Positions 1 through 7,604 of a DNA stretch of 64,000 nucleotides are shown piece after piece. Below the pieces are notes generated by a model, which was not told the DNA's origin, did not search any database, and saw nothing but the letters and a program-made list of their open reading frames with translations. The first letter of the stretch is position 1. Every line of letters starts with the position of its first letter. A program made the position numbers and the translations under genes. Origin of the DNA: an uncultured Collinsella sp. (GTDB lineage: Bacteria > Actinomycetota > Coriobacteriia > Coriobacteriales > Coriobacteriaceae); the NCBI GenBank assembly GCA_958352845.1, contig CATWQC010000002.1, forward strand, positions 1 to 64,000. Reading direction: 5' to 3'.

Positions 1-144
1 CAGACCGGAGGGGCCCCGGGGGCGGGAATCGCGCACTCCATATTTTGTTCACAAATAAATAGATCCCTCAGTCGCGTCACTGAGGTTAAAACTGAAGCAT
101 TGGCTTCTGATATTGGCGATGACCAGCTGTTTTATGAGTATTGA
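1..144 (+). CDS. C-terminal end of an unidentified protein (partial, cut by window edge)
   Basis: A reading frame is open from base 1 to a TGA at 142-144, giving 47 residues that end in GDDQLFYEY. The start lies outside the window. The residue mix (alternating polar and hydrophobic, no runs of arginine or serine) looks like a real C-terminus, but I recognise no family and its codons are more A+T rich than those of its neighbours. It is followed by about 100 bases of short inverted repeats and then the tRNA-Lys repeat region. It could equally be a chance open frame. Confidence 0.4.
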   Translation, partial: QTGGAPGAGIAHSIFCSQINRSLSRVTEVKTEALASDIGDDQLFYEY

Positions 145-253
145 GACATCGGTCATCTCTGGAGCGCTACTTTACTCCAAAGGCATCAGCTATTTGTTTC
201 CTATCGGTAAAAGGCGGGTTTTGTTCGCCAAGCGTTCTTATATATAGATAGAT

Positions 254-342
254 ACGGGTTCGAACCCGTGCACCGGCAACAAAATAGACGGCCAACCGAA
301 GTTGACCGTCTCAACAATCTTTGGGTGGGCCGTCAGGGGTTC
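254..342. repeat. First copy of an 89-bp direct repeat carrying a tRNA-Lys 3' end and terminator
   Basis: This stretch repeats at 433-521 with one mismatch (T at 285 against A at 464), a period of 179 bases. It contains, leftward, the T-arm/acceptor half of tRNA-Lys up to GGGGTTC, its terminator hairpin, and a rightward T-arm fragment (ACGGGTTCGAACCCGT followed by GCACCGGC) that looks like the 3' end of a different tRNA with a GCCGGTG acceptor. The copy stops being tRNA-like at 343, so it is a remnant and not a second gene. Confidence 0.85.
287..310 (-). terminator. Duplicated tRNA-Lys terminator hairpin
   Basis: A 10-bp stem with a TTCG-type loop, identical to the hairpin at 466-489. The following leftward T tract is interrupted (TCTATTTTG), so it is probably a weakened relic copy. 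Confidence 0.6.
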
Positions 343-343
343 A

Positions 344-446
344 GCCTGCTCCGCAGGCGGCCGCTGCGGCGCTTTCGAGCCTTGCGCGCTGCGCTGGCAA
401 ACGCTCACGCGTTTACTCAGCTCCGCGCCCCGACGGGTTCGAACCC
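344..446. repeat. tRNA-linked hairpin-array element, Lys locus
   Basis: Short hairpins follow one another: GCCTGCTCCGCAGGC at 344-358 and AAACGCTCACGCGTTT at 399-414, with a further GC-rich inverted repeat near 360-370. Then comes CAGCTCCGCGCCCCGACGGG running into TTCGAACCC at 438-446. The same architecture lies beside tRNA-Gly (9186-9321) and tRNA-Ser (52640-52781). Stem sequences differ between copies while pairing is kept, which suggests selection for structure or a common way of making the elements. Confidence 0.7.
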
Positions 447-521
447 GTGCACCGGCAACAAAAAAGACGGCCAACCGAAGTTGACCGTCTCAACAATCTT
501 TGGGTGGGCCGTCAGGGGTTC
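433..521. repeat. Second copy of the 89-bp tRNA-Lys 3'-end repeat
   Basis: This copy contains the functional tRNA-Lys terminator and joins directly to the intact tRNA-Lys gene. Spacing to the first copy is 179 bases, so 254-521 is one and a half units of a tandem duplication. Confidence 0.85.
466..489 (-). terminator. tRNA-Lys rho-independent terminator
   Basis: Reading leftward, GACGGTCAAC pairs with GTTGGCCGTC across a TTCG loop and is followed by TTTTTT. It lies 15 bases beyond the 3' end of tRNA-Lys. Confidence 0.85.
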
Positions 522-577
522 GAACCCTGGACCTTGGGATTAAAAGTCCCCTGCTCTGCCAGCTGAGCTAACGGCCC
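505..577 (-). tRNA. tRNA-Lys (anticodon TTT)
   Basis: The leftward strand gives a full cloverleaf: acceptor GGGCCGT paired with ACGGCCC, D-arm AGCTCAGCTGG, anticodon loop CTTTTAA (anticodon TTT), and T-loop GGTTCGAACC. The discriminator is A and CCA is not encoded (ACCC follows). It decodes AAA and, by wobble, AAG. The downstream side carries a decayed tandem duplication of the 3' half. Confidence 0.95.
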
Positions 578-586
578 GCGGGTGGC

Positions 587-615
587 ATTGTACCACGGTC
601 TGGGACTATTCCCAA
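587..615 (-). promoter_or_regulatory. Probable promoter of tRNA-Lys
   Basis: Reading leftward, TTGGGA (615-610) is followed after 17 bases by TACAAT (592-587), ten bases before the tRNA. The -35 box overlaps the 3' end of the upstream aminopeptidase gene. Confidence 0.55.
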
Positions 616-1886
616 CTCCATTGGCCGTTCTGGAAAATCACAACTTCACGTCCATCAGGCGTAATGCCCGTAATATCGATGTCGTCCGTGCCGATCATAA
701 AATCGACGTGCGTGCTCGAGACGTTAACACCATGCTCCAGGAGCTCCTCCTTGGACATGTCGTACCCACCCTCGATGCATTCGGGGAAACCGACACCTAG
801 CGCGAGATGGCAGCTAGCGTTCTCGTCATAGAGCGTATCGTAGAACAGAACACCACTTTCGCGGATCGGCGTGTTCTTGGAGATGAGCGCGACCTCTCCC
901 AGGTGAGCAGCGCCCTCGTCAGTATCGATGATACTTGCGAGCGTTGCCTTGCCCACGCGGGCGTCGTAGTCCACCACGCGGCCGCCCTCGAACTTAATCC
1001 AAAAATCGTCGACTTTATTGCCGTGGTGGATGAGCGGCATGGCCGAGTACACGATACCGTCGGCGCGCATGCGATCGGGCGAAGTGAAGACTTCCTCGGT
1101 GGGAATGTTGGGGAAGAAGGGGTGCCCATCGGGCGTCTTGCCCTTGCCGCCGGCCCACTCGTGACCCTTCGTCATGCCAATCGTCAGATCGGTTCCATTT
1201 GCCGCGGTGTAATGCAGGCAGTCGAAACGATTGTCGTTCAGGAAACGCAGGTTCTTTTCGAATGCGGCGTCATGGAGCTCCCAGTCGCTCTCTGGGTCCT
1301 GGCCATCGGCGCGAGCGGTGTGCAGAATCGCATTCCACAGCTTATAGATTGCAACCTCATCGGCGTCTCCCGGGAACACCTCGCGCGCCCAAGCCACGAC
1401 CGGAGCGCCGGCGATGCACCACGGATTGATGTTGTAATCCAGTCCACGGCGGAAAACTTTGCACTGCGTGTTCTTTGCCTTAGAAGCTGCAGCGGGCTTA
1501 GCGGGATCGATGCCCTTAAGGGCGGCGGGGTCCGCACCCTCGATAAAGATAAAGCAGGCACCGTCCTGGGCCAGGGAATCCAGCTGCAGGCGCTTCCACT
1601 CGGGCGTCTGCTCAAAATAGCTTTTCTCGACATGCTCGTACGTGAGCCTCGTCACGGCATCATCGGCCCAGATGACCGTCACGTGGCCGGCGCCGGCAGC
1701 ATAGGCCTCCGCGACCACCACGCGCGCAAACGGCGCGCACTCAACCGGAGACTGAACGACGACTTCCTGGCCGGGCTTAACGTTTACGCCCTTGCGGACA
1801 ACCAGGCGCGCATAGTTTTTAATCTTGGGCTCCAGGGACTTCATACCCTCCAGGGCCTCTTCGACCGTCAGGGCAGCTCGAATCAT
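606..1886 (-). CDS. M29 family aminopeptidase (AmpS/PepS-like)
   Basis: A cytosolic metallo-aminopeptidase that would remove N-terminal residues from peptides. The protein is about 426 residues, normal for M29. Family ligand motifs are visible in order: TEEVFTSPD, RESGVLFYDT, ENASCHLALG and, near the C-terminus, THVDFMIG, which together supply the Glu, Glu, His, His and Asp metal ligands expected of M29. I chose the ATG at 1886 because GGAG lies six bases upstream; the ATG at 1898 has no ribosome-binding site. The gene stands alone, between the purC-side terminator and tRNA-Lys. Substrate range cannot be read from sequence. Confidence 0.88.
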   Translation of the reverse strand: MIRAALTVEEALEGMKSLEPKIKNYARLVVRKGVNVKPGQEVVVQSPVECAPFARVVVAEAYAAGAGHVTVIWADDAVTRLTYEHVEKSYFEQTPEWKRLQLDSLAQDGACFIFIEGADPAALKGIDPAKPAAASKAKNTQCKVFRRGLDYNINPWCIAGAPVVAWAREVFPGDADEVAIYKLWNAILHTARADGQDPESDWELHDAAFEKNLRFLNDNRFDCLHYTAANGTDLTIGMTKGHEWAGGKGKTPDGHPFFPNIPTEEVFTSPDRMRADGIVYSAMPLIHHGNKVDDFWIKFEGGRVVDYDARVGKATLASIIDTDEGAAHLGEVALISKNTPIRESGVLFYDTLYDENASCHLALGVGFPECIEGGYDMSKEELLEHGVNVSSTHVDFMIGTDDIDITGITPDGREVVIFQNGQWSWE

Positions 1887-1913
1887 GTGCCACTCCATCT
1901 ATCTATAGAACAG

Positions 1914-1945
1914 TAAAAAGGCGCGCCGCAAAAACGACGCGCCTT
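1914..1945 (-). terminator. Terminator after the purC operon
   Basis: AAGGCGCG pairs with CGCGCCTT at 1918-1945 and, reading leftward, is followed by TTTAC. It closes the transcript of purC and the two-TM protein before the aminopeptidase gene. Confidence 0.75.
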
Positions 1946-1975
1946 ATATCTTAGCGATAAGTATGTATACAAACG

Positions 1976-2551
1976 CTACTTCTTCTTGGAGTCCTTCTTG
2001 TCCTCCTCGGCAGCCGCGCGCTCAATAAGAGCGTTGAGCTTGTTCTCGGACATGCCCTCGGCCTGCGCGCGGTACATGTTGCGCAAGGGACGAATACGAG
2101 CGAAGTCATAGATAAAGTCGCCCAAAATGATGACATAGGACAAAACAATGCCGACCATCTGGACAGGGCTGGACACCATGCCAGCGGGAGCGAAGTACAG
2201 CGAGGCCCAAATTGCCACGACGAGCACCATGCCAATGGCGAGCACAATCCACCAGATGCGACGGCGCTTGGTGTAGTCCTCGTCCTGCTTGAGGAGGATA
2301 TTCGACACCGTATAGATGCGGTCCTCCTTGGCACGCTGCTTAGCCTTGCGGGCGCGCTTCTCCTCTTTAGAGAGGCCCTCGAGGTTCTCGCCCTTCTCGA
2401 GCTCTTTGCGGCGTGCCTTAGACGAAGCCGGCACGACGCGAACGGAGCTCGCTGCTTGGCGGGCGGGCTTAGCAGATGCGGCAGACTTGCGCGCAACCCC
2501 GGTAACTTCGTGGGATTGCGTGCGCTTGTTCGTGGCGCTACGGGTACTCAC
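1976..2551 (-). CDS. Conserved two-TM membrane protein of unknown function
   Basis: 191 residues starting at a GTG that directly abuts the purC stop codon (TAAGTG), with GGAGAA upstream inside purC, so translation is probably coupled to purC. The N-terminal 95 residues are highly basic and Ala/Lys/Arg-rich. Two hydrophobic segments lie at about residues 100-125 and 130-150, and the C-terminus is charged and ends in DKKDSKKK. Both ends are probably cytosolic. The architecture suggests a small inner-membrane protein with nucleic-acid or anionic-lipid affinity, but I recognise no family. Nothing in it points to purine synthesis. Confidence 0.75.
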   Translation of the reverse strand: MSTRSATNKRTQSHEVTGVARKSAASAKPARQAASSVRVVPASSKARRKELEKGENLEGLSKEEKRARKAKQRAKEDRIYTVSNILLKQDEDYTKRRRIWWIVLAIGMVLVVAIWASLYFAPAGMVSSPVQMVGIVLSYVIILGDFIYDFARIRPLRNMYRAQAEGMSENKLNALIERAAAEEDKKDSKKK

Positions 2552-3439
2552 TTATGCGTTCTCCTTCATGCTTGTGAACTGGGAGCCCGTGATGATCTGG
2601 AAGGCCTCGCGATAGCGCTCGGACGTGCCATCGATGACCTCGGCGGGCAGGTGCGGGGTCTCCCCCGTCATATCCCAGTTGGCCTTGAGCCAATTGCGGA
2701 CGAATTGCTTGTCGTAGCTAGGCTGGATCTTGCCCTCCTCGTAGCTGGCAGCAGGCCAGAAACGGCTGGAGTCGGGCGTGAGGCACTCGTCGATCAGCGT
2801 GACCTTGCCATCGATGACACCAAACTCGAACTTGGTGTCGGCAATGATGATGCCACGGGTCGCGGCGTACTCGGCAGCGGCCTTGTAGATCTTGAGGGAA
2901 AGGTCACGAATCTGCGTGGCGATGTCCTCGCCCACGATCTCGCAGCAACGCTCGAACGAGATGTTCTCGTCGTGGTCACCGATCTCGGCCTTCGTGGACG
3001 GCGTGAACAACGGCTCGGGAAGCTTGGAAGCCTCGGTCAGGCCCTCAGGCAGCTGGATGCCGCAGACGGTGCCGTTCTCGTCGTAGGTCTTCTTGCCCGA
3101 ACCGGTCAGATAGCCGCGGACGATACACTCGATAGGAATCGTCTGGGCCTTCTTAACCAGCATGGCGCGGCCAGCGAGGTAGTCACGATACTCAGCAAAC
3201 TCCTCGGGGAAATCCGCCGGGTCGATGGAAACGAGATGGTTGGGGACGATGTCGGCAAACTTATCGAACCAGAATGCCGAGATGCGATTGAGCACCTCTC
3301 CCTTAAACGGAATCTCGTCGGGAAGAATGAAGTCGAACGCAGAAATGCGGTCGGTGGCGACCATCAGCAGGTTTTCACCGGCATCGTAAATATCACGAAC
3401 CTTGCCACGGGAATCCGGACGACGCTCCATCGTTGTCAC
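2552..3439 (-). CDS. purC: Phosphoribosylaminoimidazole-succinocarboxamide synthase (SAICAR synthetase)
   Basis: Catalyses the ATP-dependent joining of CAIR and aspartate to give SAICAR in purine synthesis. Characteristic stretches are SRGKVRDIYD near the N-terminus, VATDRISAFDFILPDEIPFK, and the downstream IIADTKFEFG and LIDECLTPDSSRFW. Length is about 295 residues, as expected. I chose GTG at 3439, eight bases after AAGGAG; the GTG at 3448 overlaps that site, and an ATG at 3430 is also possible. purB, purA and purD occur elsewhere in the window in separate transcripts, so the pathway is not one operon here. Confidence 0.95.
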   Translation of the reverse strand: MTTMERRPDSRGKVRDIYDAGENLLMVATDRISAFDFILPDEIPFKGEVLNRISAFWFDKFADIVPNHLVSIDPADFPEEFAEYRDYLAGRAMLVKKAQTIPIECIVRGYLTGSGKKTYDENGTVCGIQLPEGLTEASKLPEPLFTPSTKAEIGDHDENISFERCCEIVGEDIATQIRDLSLKIYKAAAEYAATRGIIIADTKFEFGVIDGKVTLIDECLTPDSSRFWPAASYEEGKIQPSYDKQFVRNWLKANWDMTGETPHLPAEVIDGTSERYREAFQIITGSQFTSMKENA

Positions 3440-3470
3440 GTGAGTCACTCCTTACCTAAATACGACAGAA

Positions 3471-3490
3471 ATGCGGGTTCTTTCCCGCAT
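3471..3490 (-). terminator. Hairpin between the sensor kinase gene and purC
   Basis: ATGCGGG (3471-3477) pairs with CCCGCAT (3484-3490). The leftward T run after it is short (TTCTG), so it may be a weak terminator of the two-component operon or part of the purC leader. Confidence 0.5.
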
Positions 3491-3548
3491 GTTTTCGCAA
3501 ACTCGGAGCGGCAGGGACGCGGCCCCTCCTTCACCGAATAGCGAAAAG

Positions 3549-5114
3549 CTAGTGCTCCATTGTAGTAGATGCCGCGTCCGCCGTGTGCTCGCGGGGCAGA
3601 TGAATTGTAAAAGTCGTACCCTTTCCAAGCTCCGACTCCACGGATATGTAGCCATGGTGACGCTCGACGATCTGCTTGGTCACGGCGAGGCCGACGCCCA
3701 GGCCGCCAGCTTCGCGGGCGCGGCTGGCATCGGCGCGCCAAAACCGCCCGAAGATGCGCGACAGATCGTCCTTGGCAATACCGATGCCGGTATCAGAAAC
3801 GGCAATGCTGACGTGCTTGCGGTCACTGAGCACCGACACCACGACCCAACCGCCCTCGGGGGTGTAGCGCATGGCGTTGCTCATGAGGTTGATAACACAT
3901 TGCGTGATCATGTCGGGATCGGCCTCGACGACATCGTCGTGCCCTTGGGTTTCATCTGCAAAGCGAAGACGAAGGTCACGGTCGGCAAACAGACGCTCCT
4001 GGCCGTTCACAATCGATCGCACGAACGGAACCATGTCCACCGGTTCTAGATTGAGCGGAGCCGTGCTGTTTTCCATACGCGATAGGTCGAGCATCTGCTG
4101 CACCAGACGAGCCAGGCGACGCGTCTCGGAAGCAACGGTCTCCAAATGCTCATCGTCGGTGGGATACACGCCATCCTGCATGGCCTCGACCGTTGCGAGC
4201 ATGGCCATAAGCGGCGTGCGAAGCTCGTGTGCAACGTCTGAGGTCAGGCGCTTCTCGTGTTTCATATCCTTCTCGAGAGAAGTGGCCATCTCATCGAAGG
4301 TCTCACCCAGCTGATCGATCTCGTCATCACCGCGCAGCCCCGTGCGAGCCGACAGGTCGCCGTCACGGATTTGCTTTGCGGTACTGGTGATGCGATGAAT
4401 CGGTTTGGTGAGCATGCGCGACACGAGCGATCCGATAACGACCGAAATGCAGATTGCAACAACCGCGGCGAGGGCCATGGCGTTAAAGGTCTTCTCCCTA
4501 AACGCAGAGTCCGCCTTGGTGAGCAGAGCGTCGGAGCCGATGGCCCACAGCTTTACCTGTCCGACATGCTCGCCGGAAGACGTTACAATCTCGACGTTAG
4601 CAACGCTATCGGAGTCGGTTGGAGCAGACGAGACCGGGCTATGCGATGCCCTCTTGCCGCTCGTGTCGTCGGTCGTAGCCTGGTTTTCGCGTACATCGGC
4701 GGTGGCGCTTGCCGAGGGCCAGGAATCGTCATAAACGATCACGCCCTTTTTATTGACGACCTGCATACCCAGATCGTCGGAAACCAAACTCGACGTTGCG
4801 ACCGTGCGCAGTTCTCCCGCGGTCCAAGAGCCGTTTTCCTCATATGAGGTTGCCAACTTCTCGGCAGCGGAATTTGCGATTTCGACGATATTGGAGCGTG
4901 TGTAATCCGAAAAGACCGTGCCCCACACAACAGAGACAACGCCCACCAGCACCAATACTGTCATGAGCGATGTCAGAGCAAAAGCAAGTGCCATGCGCGA
5001 GGGATAGCTCATCGTTGGCCGTGAATCGGAACGAGGCGTGTTCCAACTAGCCTTGGAACCCGCCTCGCTCTCCTGCTTGTGCTTTTGTCCGATTTCAAAG
5101 CGCGCAGGTGTCAT
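3549..5114 (-). CDS. Membrane sensor histidine kinase
   Basis: 521 residues. TM1 is at about 41-64, an extracytoplasmic sensor domain at about 65-210, TM2 at about 212-232, then HAMP (to about 285), the HisKA domain with phosphoacceptor H296 in SDVAHELRTPL, and a HATPase domain with N box INLMSNAMRY, G1 VSDTGIGI and G2 GLGVGL. It would autophosphorylate and pass phosphate to the response regulator encoded just upstream; the genes are 11 bases apart. The start has AGGGA nine bases before it. The first 35 residues are a polar extension, and a start at Met35 is possible. The signal sensed is unknown. The linker at about 135-170 is low-complexity and rich in Ser, Thr and Asp. Confidence 0.93.
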   Translation of the reverse strand: MTPARFEIGQKHKQESEAGSKASWNTPRSDSRPTMSYPSRMALAFALTSLMTVLVLVGVVSVVWGTVFSDYTRSNIVEIANSAAEKLATSYEENGSWTAGELRTVATSSLVSDDLGMQVVNKKGVIVYDDSWPSASATADVRENQATTDDTSGKRASHSPVSSAPTDSDSVANVEIVTSSGEHVGQVKLWAIGSDALLTKADSAFREKTFNAMALAAVVAICISVVIGSLVSRMLTKPIHRITSTAKQIRDGDLSARTGLRGDDEIDQLGETFDEMATSLEKDMKHEKRLTSDVAHELRTPLMAMLATVEAMQDGVYPTDDEHLETVASETRRLARLVQQMLDLSRMENSTAPLNLEPVDMVPFVRSIVNGQERLFADRDLRLRFADETQGHDDVVEADPDMITQCVINLMSNAMRYTPEGGWVVVSVLSDRKHVSIAVSDTGIGIAKDDLSRIFGRFWRADASRAREAGGLGVGLAVTKQIVERHHGYISVESELGKGTTFTIHLPREHTADAASTTMEH

Positions 5115-5125
5115 ATGTGATTTCC

Positions 5126-5848
5126 CTATTTCTCGTCCGACTTATCGGTCTTGGCCGGAGCCTCGAAGCGATAGCCGACACCATGGACGGTGTAGAGCCA
5201 CTTGGGCTTCTTGGGATCATCGCCCAGCTTGGCGCGAAGATTCTTCACGTGGCTATCGATGGTGCGCTCATAGCCCTCAAAGTCATACCCGAGCACTTTC
5301 TCGACCAGCTCCATGCGGTTATACACACGGCCGGGATGGCGGGCAAGCGTGGTGAGCAGCTTGAACTCGGAAGCCGTCAGATCGACTTCCTTGCCCTCGA
5401 CCAAGATCTTGTGGCCCGAGATATCGATGACCAGATCGCCGAAGTCGAGTACCTCGACGGCGGGCTCGTCGGCCTGATGGGCACGGCGGAACAGAGCACG
5501 AACGCGGGCGACGAGCTCGCGCGGCGAGAACGGCTTAATCAGATAGTCATCGGCGCCGAGCTCAAGACCGATAATACGGTCCTCGATCTCGCCCTTAGCC
5601 GTCAGCATGATGATGGGGACATCCGAGGTATCGCGAATGGTGCGGCAAACGCGCTCGCCGGGAATCTTGGGGAGCATAAGGTCGAGCACGACCAGGTCGA
5701 ACTGATGCTTCTCGAACTCCTCGATCGCGGACTGACCGTCGCCGACGCCCACAACCCAGTAGCCTTCGCGCTCGAGATAGGCAGCGACGGCGTCACGGAT
5801 TGCCTTCTCATCCTCGACCAGCAGAATCTTTTTTGCATCTGAAGCCAT
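5126..5848 (-). CDS. OmpR/PhoB-family response regulator
   Basis: 240 residues: an N-terminal receiver (acidic pocket E12 D13, phosphoacceptor D56 in VVLDLMLP, conserved K105 in YLIKPF) and a C-terminal winged helix ending in WLYTVHGVGYRFE. It would bind DNA as a phosphorylated dimer. I chose ATG at 5848 with AGGGGGG seven bases upstream over the TTG at 5869. It is the first gene of the operon with the histidine kinase. Target genes cannot be told from sequence; the Tat-type lipoprotein gene upstream is a separate transcript. Confidence 0.95.
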   Translation of the reverse strand: MASDAKKILLVEDEKAIRDAVAAYLEREGYWVVGVGDGQSAIEEFEKHQFDLVVLDLMLPKIPGERVCRTIRDTSDVPIIMLTAKGEIEDRIIGLELGADDYLIKPFSPRELVARVRALFRRAHQADEPAVEVLDFGDLVIDISGHKILVEGKEVDLTASEFKLLTTLARHPGRVYNRMELVEKVLGYDFEGYERTIDSHVKNLRAKLGDDPKKPKWLYTVHGVGYRFEAPAKTDKSDEK

Positions 5849-5904
5849 AACACGGCCCCCCTGTCTCAATTAGCTAAGAACAAGCCCATTTTAACGCACC
5901 TGAG

Positions 5905-5942
5905 CCCGCCAGATGCCGCTATGACGCGGCAGCTCGGCGGGC
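5905..5942. other. Inverted repeat between the Tat lipoprotein gene and the response regulator gene
   Basis: GCCCGCC pairs with GGCGGGC around an inner GCCGC/GCGGC stem. No T run follows on the leftward strand, so it may be an operator or a weak terminator. Confidence 0.4.
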
Positions 5943-6001
5943 GGTACTCACAATTACAACGCGTTTATTCCCCTGTTGGCGCCTTTTTAACCCCTCTAAG
6001 C

Positions 6002-7213
6002 TTAAAGAGAGAATAGGCGTGCAGTGACTGTCTCTGGTATACCCTGGCTGTTGCGCACCGTGGCGTACGTAAGGAATGAGTCCGATTTTCCCGCCGTAGC
6101 TGGATAATCGCCATACTCCAAAGCGCGGTCGGGCGACAGCAGCGAGCCATAGGTCTTGGCAGAGGTGTCGATCAGGAAATGCGACGCCTGTACCTTAACA
6201 AGGTATTTATTCTTCTTGCCAGCCGCACATGCGAGCGGTTCGCGTGACAGGAAGAGGTACGGCCCTCCCTCATTACCGATATACGTGCCCATATTGCCCA
6301 GGCTGCCCACGCCACTATAGGCCGCCTCGATAGAAAACACGAAGGTATCGCCCATATATACGGCCTCGAAAGGCGAAACTGACGAAGGGAGGACCAACTG
6401 GGCACGCTTGGTGTTGTTGCCGTCGGTCAGATCGATTGCCGTTATGCCGTAGTAGACGCCCTCGTCGTTGCGGACACGCGGCGAGATGGTCAAAATGCCG
6501 TCGCTCGCGCGCGGGGCCGATGCAAAGCGGCCCGTCGATTTCCAAATTACCTCGGCCTTGGATTCATCAAGCGAGCGACGATAGCAAAACGAATCACTAC
6601 TCGTTTTATTGCCGCCTGCCGAAGGCATTTTATACCAGATGACCGATGACCCGAACGCCGTAAACAAGGGCGGATCATAGTCCTTGCCACCTCGATCGAG
6701 CTCAACCACGTCGCCAGAGAGCGAAGCGCCCGACAGATTTTGAGCGTAGAGCTTCCACGATGAATTGGCAAAGTTCATCTCAACCCACGCGAATACGCCG
6801 TCGCCGGCACGGACATCGTAGAATGCATATCCCGTGCCCTCGATAGGATCCTCGATTAATGTGGTAAGCGAGCCATCACCCAGGTTGAGCACACCGAGTG
6901 TGTTGGCGTGCAGCGCCGATGCGGGCGCCATCATCGCCGCGGCGTAATCGCCGTCGCAGTAGTACAGCAGCGTACCCAGAGGCAGCGTCCACGACGCCGC
7001 CGGCTCAAGATCGATGTCGACTGCCTCGTACTCATCCGTAATCGAGATGATCTTGGAATCGTCCTTGATAACCTGCGGCTCGCCGGCGGCATCATCGCTG
7101 GTGCCCGTTTTTTTCGAGCATCCGGCAAGTACCGTGGCAGCGCCCGCGGCAGCCCCACCGAGTACGAAGCCGCGACGCGATATTCCGTTCTTGATGTGAT
7201 CGGCGATACCCAT
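6002..7213 (-). CDS. Tat-type lipoprotein of unknown function
   Basis: 403 residues. The N-terminus carries a twin-arginine motif SRRGF (12-16), a glycine/alanine-rich h-region and a lipobox LAGC with the lipidated Cys at 32, so it should be folded in the cytoplasm, exported and anchored outside. The rest is beta-rich, with recurring Trp/Tyr-containing strands such as GDGVFAWVEMNF and GSSVIWYKMPSAG, which suggests a beta-propeller-like fold; this is inference. Its ATG overlaps the last base of the preceding stop codon, so it is translationally coupled to the TSCPD gene. No catalytic motif is recognised. Confidence 0.75.
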   Translation of the reverse strand: MGIADHIKNGISRRGFVLGGAAAGAATVLAGCSKKTGTSDDAAGEPQVIKDDSKIISITDEYEAVDIDLEPAASWTLPLGTLLYYCDGDYAAAMMAPASALHANTLGVLNLGDGSLTTLIEDPIEGTGYAFYDVRAGDGVFAWVEMNFANSSWKLYAQNLSGASLSGDVVELDRGGKDYDPPLFTAFGSSVIWYKMPSAGGNKTSSDSFCYRRSLDESKAEVIWKSTGRFASAPRASDGILTISPRVRNDEGVYYGITAIDLTDGNNTKRAQLVLPSSVSPFEAVYMGDTFVFSIEAAYSGVGSLGNMGTYIGNEGGPYLFLSREPLACAAGKKNKYLVKVQASHFLIDTSAKTYGSLLSPDRALEYGDYPATAGKSDSFLTYATVRNSQGIPETVTARLFSL

Positions 7214-7476
7214 TAGGCGATCTCGGCGCGAGCGGCCTCGATAGCGCGTGTAAGCTGGTCGGCGCAGGAGGTCTTTTTCATACCGCAGGTATTACCGGCG
7301 AGAACCTCGATTACGCGATCGGCAGGAGCGCCCTCGACCAGCTTGGAGATAGCCTTGAGATTGCCGTCGCAGCCGCCGGTAAATTCAACGCCCATCACCT
7401 TGTTGCCGTCATCGGAAAGGTCAAGGTGAATATTGCGAGCACACACGCCCTGAGGCTTGTAATCAAACGAAATCAT
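7213..7476 (-). CDS. TSCPD domain protein (TIGR03905 type)
   Basis: 87 residues, a stand-alone copy of the domain also found at the C-terminus of some adenosylcobalamin-dependent ribonucleotide reductases. Cysteines at 12, 36, 64 and 71 (VCARN, GGCDGN, NTCGMKKTSCADQL) fit the family and may bind metal. Role unknown. Its stop overlaps the start of the downstream lipoprotein gene by one base, so the pair is one unit. Confidence 0.85.
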   Translation of the reverse strand: MISFDYKPQGVCARNIHLDLSDDGNKVMGVEFTGGCDGNLKAISKLVEGAPADRVIEVLAGNTCGMKKTSCADQLTRAIEAARAEIA

Positions 7477-7540
7477 GCGATCCCCTCTCAGAATGTTATT
7501 CGAGACGACTATTATCCCCGTCTTTCCCTAAATGCAACGA

Positions 7541-7578
7541 GGCGCTTTGCCGGCAACACACATTACCAGCAAAGCGCC
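7541..7578. other. Long hairpin downstream of purB
   Basis: GGCGCTTTGC pairs with GCAAAGCGCC, and pairing continues inward with one or two mismatches to a loop around CACAC. No T run follows on the purB strand, so it may stabilise the mRNA 3' end or act as a factor-dependent terminator. Confidence 0.55.
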
Positions 7579-7604
7579 CTAAAAAGCTAACGTTATGCCC
7601 GAAC

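Noticed and set aside
254..521. CRISPR array
   Set aside because: Only two copies of an 89-bp repeat that contains tRNA and terminator sequence; no cas genes or regular spacers. No CRISPR array is seen elsewhere in the window.
238..566. Several short open frames in the tRNA-Lys repeat region
   Set aside because: They translate tRNA fragments and hairpins, are duplicated with the repeat, and have no ribosome-binding sites.
807..1916. Long rightward open frame opposite the aminopeptidase gene
   Set aside because: It is the antisense shadow of the M29 gene in a G+C-rich region, with no family resemblance or ribosome-binding site.
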